A stretch of DNA of 64,000 nucleotides from Acridotheres tristis (Eukaryota > Chordata > Aves > Passeriformes > Sturnidae): contig CM072899.1 of NCBI GenBank assembly GCA_037013685.1, positions 7,358,479-7,422,478 of the forward strand, written 5' to 3'. How positions within the stretch are numbered: the first letter of the stretch is position 1; each line of letters opens with the position of its first letter. The position numbers were made by a program, and so were the translations under genes. A model generated the notes under the pieces. It was not told the DNA's origin. It did no database searches and worked only from the letters and a program-made list of their open reading frames with translations. Shown piece by piece: positions 62,101 to 64,000 of the stretch.

Positions 62101-63614
62101 AAGCTTTCAGGATGGAGAAATATACTCTGCATTTATTGTGCTTGCCTGCATATGTAAACTGAGAATGCATTCATAAACACAAACGATTTATAAACCCCTA
62201 TATTTAGGAAGCAAAAATCTAACCTAAAATGGCTATGGAAAATGGGAGTCATAATGGCTGAAATTACTAAATCAACGGAGTAGGAGCCATGGAAAAAATA
62301 ACTAAACCATCCATTTGTCCTGAGCTTCTCACTGAAGCACCTACACTCACTATACCCAATAAAGAGGGGCTTGATTGCCCCTGTCCAGAAGTCAGCCCAA
62401 GTTGAAAAATCTTCTTTGTCACAGAATAGTTAAGAGGCATTTCTGGCTAACTGTTCTCCTTGTCTGCCCCTCTCTAAATAAACCTCCCATTTGAATACAA
62501 ACTCTAATGCAATAGAATTATACCTACCCAAAATGTTAGCATTTTAAATCTGAACCAGGCTCTACAGGAAAAAAAAACGAAGAAATTCTGGTGACACAAA
62601 TTAATCTTGTAATTTTCTAGAGTAAAACTTACTTTTTCAATAAACACAATACATGCATTATGGACCCTTAATAAGTAGGAGCTTAAAGAAAAGGCACGGG
62701 AGGTTCAGTTTTCTGCAGTCTCCTGAAAAACCGACACACATTTTTCAAATGCATCATGTCAGTGGTCAAGTGCATCTCTTCAAACTCAGATGCCTGAGCT
62801 ACGGGTTCCAGAGGAGCCTTTCAGTATTCCAGCCCCTGCCATCAACTTTGGATCTTTTTAATTGCCCAGGAAACAAATCTTCCCTAAATATGACAATAGG
62901 TATGTAGAACAGCTATGAACATTATTAGTGGTGTCACCCCTACGAAGAGCCAGAAACACCAAACACTGCTCTTACAGACTTGCAAGTAAAATACTTGAAG
63001 TCACTCTACACCTCTTTAGAGAAAAATATTAAACTGAGAACCTCTTCCACAACTTCACACAACCACAGCAGAACAGTTCCTACCCTTGGCCCAAAGCCCT
63101 GTAGCCCAGTCAGCCCATTTCCAAACCCATGTCTTGAATTAAAGCATAGAGGGGCTGTGAGTCCTGACAGACCCTTAAGTTCTCTCAGGCAGACATGTAC
63201 TAGCATGTGTTACATCTCTACATGTGCTTAAAAAAAAATAAAAATACATAGTAGCAGCTGCCACCACGAGGCTTTTGTAAGAAGGGCAGGGGAAATAGGT
63301 AGTGATGCCATCGGATAATAAAGACTTGTCATTTAACACTTTTTGGGCATGTTCCAGAAGAGGGAACCATACAGAAGAGAATTCAAATGACAACTATAGA
63401 GCAAACACTTCTTTTTTTTTTTTTTTTTAATTATCTAAGCTACATAACCGTGACATTTTGATGCGGTTCCTGGTAGTTGCAGAAACTTACATTTAAAAGT
63501 GCTGCATTCCTTTTACGAGCTGCATCAGCTGCTTGAGTTTGCCATGTCTTTTTAGTCTTTTTGTCTCTTAGATAAGTCTCCATCTGCTGTAGCAGCTCTG
63601 ATCTCTGAGACAGT
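56023..63614 (-). CDS. CEP15: CEP15 (formerly C3orf14), C-terminal three coding exons
   Basis: A small coiled-coil protein assigned to the centrosome in current nomenclature; its molecular role is poorly known. Minus-strand exons 63491-63614, 58697-58771 and 56023-56166 have AG acceptors, and the first two have GTAAGT donors. They join to about 113 residues ending [13 protein letters not shown]. Family phrases are [21 protein letters not shown] and [21 protein letters not shown], close to human C3orf14 as I remember it ([34 protein letters not shown]). Total length would be near the human 128 residues plus a few. The exon with the initiator methionine lies beyond 64,000. The gene converges on FEZF2, as in human. 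Confidence 0.88.
56389..56400 (-). promoter_or_regulatory. Candidate CTCF core motif
   Basis: The plus strand reads GCCCTCTTGTGG, i.e. CCACAAGAGGGC on the minus strand, matching the CTCF core CCASYAGRKGGC at 11 of 12 positions. Single-motif evidence only. Confidence 0.3.
58192..58210 (+). repeat. Poly-A run (A19)
   Basis: Uninterrupted A19, with no retroposon body recognised. Confidence 0.85.
58697..58771 (-). CDS. CEP15: CEP15 internal coding exon (25 codons)
   Basis: On the minus strand: CTAG acceptor, [20 protein letters not shown] and on to TVKLE, then GTAAGT. Phase 0 at both ends. It continues the coiled coil. Confidence 0.9.
58772..63490 (-). other. CEP15 intron
   Basis: 4.7 kb, AT-rich, phase 0. 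A purine-rich plus-strand stretch at about 59.5-59.8 kb creates complementary long frames on both strands. A T17 run at 63412-63428 lies shortly after the donor on the sense strand's intron start. No gene or known retroelement recognised. Confidence 0.8.
63491..63614 (-). CDS. CEP15: CEP15 internal coding exon (41 codons plus one base)
   Basis: On the minus strand: TTTGTAG acceptor, one base completing the previous codon, then [17 protein letters not shown] through RNAALLN and a GTAAGT donor. Glutamine- and lysine-rich, predicted coiled coil. Confidence 0.87.
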
Positions 63615-64000
63615 CTACAAAGGAAAACATTTTGCTAAGTGGGTAGAACATTTTGCTCAGGAGCTAGAAAATAACCTTTTTACCTTACCAGTTTTCTCAA
63701 AACTATGGGGCTAATTAAGCCGGCTGCAGGGTGGGTGTGCTGGGGGAGGGAAAAGGTACAGGCAGGCATCACCTGCTGTGCTTGTATGAAGCTATAATGT
63801 TGCAACTAGCAGTCCTCAAATGCTGAGGTGCTTAGAAAACGCTGAATCTCCCAGAAGGAAAGACAGGGTGGGTTGGGGTGACTTGATCAGTACTACATTA
63901 GCTCATTGGCACTTGTGCTAGTTGTTACAAGAAAAGCAATTTTTCCTGAATCACTACTGTATTTGCCTGACAATTTGAGTTTACAGGGCACCAAAGAAGC
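63615..64000 (-). other. CEP15 intron (partial)
   Basis: Intron upstream of the first in-window CEP15 exon. No N-terminal coding exon is visible before the edge of the window. Confidence 0.75.

Overview
The window is vertebrate nuclear DNA, most likely avian. It holds spliced genes with canonical GT-AG introns, old 3'-truncated CR1 LINE fragments (the dominant retrotransposon of birds), short GC-rich introns and sharp alternation between CpG-rich and AT-rich blocks. Nothing bacterial, viral or plasmid-like is present. The species cannot be named from the sequence. Gene content and relative strands (CADPS and FEZF2 on one strand, CEP15/C3orf14 convergent) match the human 3p14.2 neighbourhood CADPS-FEZF2-C3orf14-PTPRG as I know it. 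The paralogous CADPS2/FEZF1 locus is excluded by protein sequence.

Region by region: 1-31,400 (+) is the 3' end of CADPS (CAPS1). Its last six coding exons give the C-terminal 194 residues. They are spread over 30 kb, include an 18.5 kb intron, and end in a roughly 1.05 kb 3' UTR with clustered AATAAA signals. 31,400-42,280 is intergenic, with one CR1 fragment, several repeat-free blocks that look like conserved non-coding DNA, and CpG islands from about 39 kb onward. 42,280-45,080 (+) is the complete FEZF2 gene: one non-coding exon and four coding exons encoding a 436-residue repressor with an Eh1 motif and six C2H2 zinc fingers. 45,080-56,020 is a regulatory-looking gene-free interval with CpG islands and homeodomain-, SOX- and octamer-motif-rich blocks. 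56,023-63,614 (-) is CEP15 (formerly C3orf14). Three coding exons are in view; the exon with the start codon lies beyond the right edge.

CADPS acts in priming of dense-core vesicle exocytosis, FEZF2 specifies forebrain and subcerebral projection neurons, and CEP15 is a small coiled-coil centrosomal protein. They are linked by long-standing synteny, not by a shared pathway. CADPS introns and the flanks of FEZF2 are plausible hosts for FEZF2 enhancers.

I found no undescribed biological system. The best leads are: an out-of-frame upstream ORF that, after splicing, would overlap the FEZF2 start codon; candidate enhancers around FEZF2; orphan CpG islands in the CADPS intron and upstream of FEZF2; an unexplained fibronectin-III-like reading frame at 54.4 kb; and an inverted pair of an unidentified interspersed repeat in a CADPS intron. 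Conservation claims are inference from sequence texture and need a multi-species alignment.
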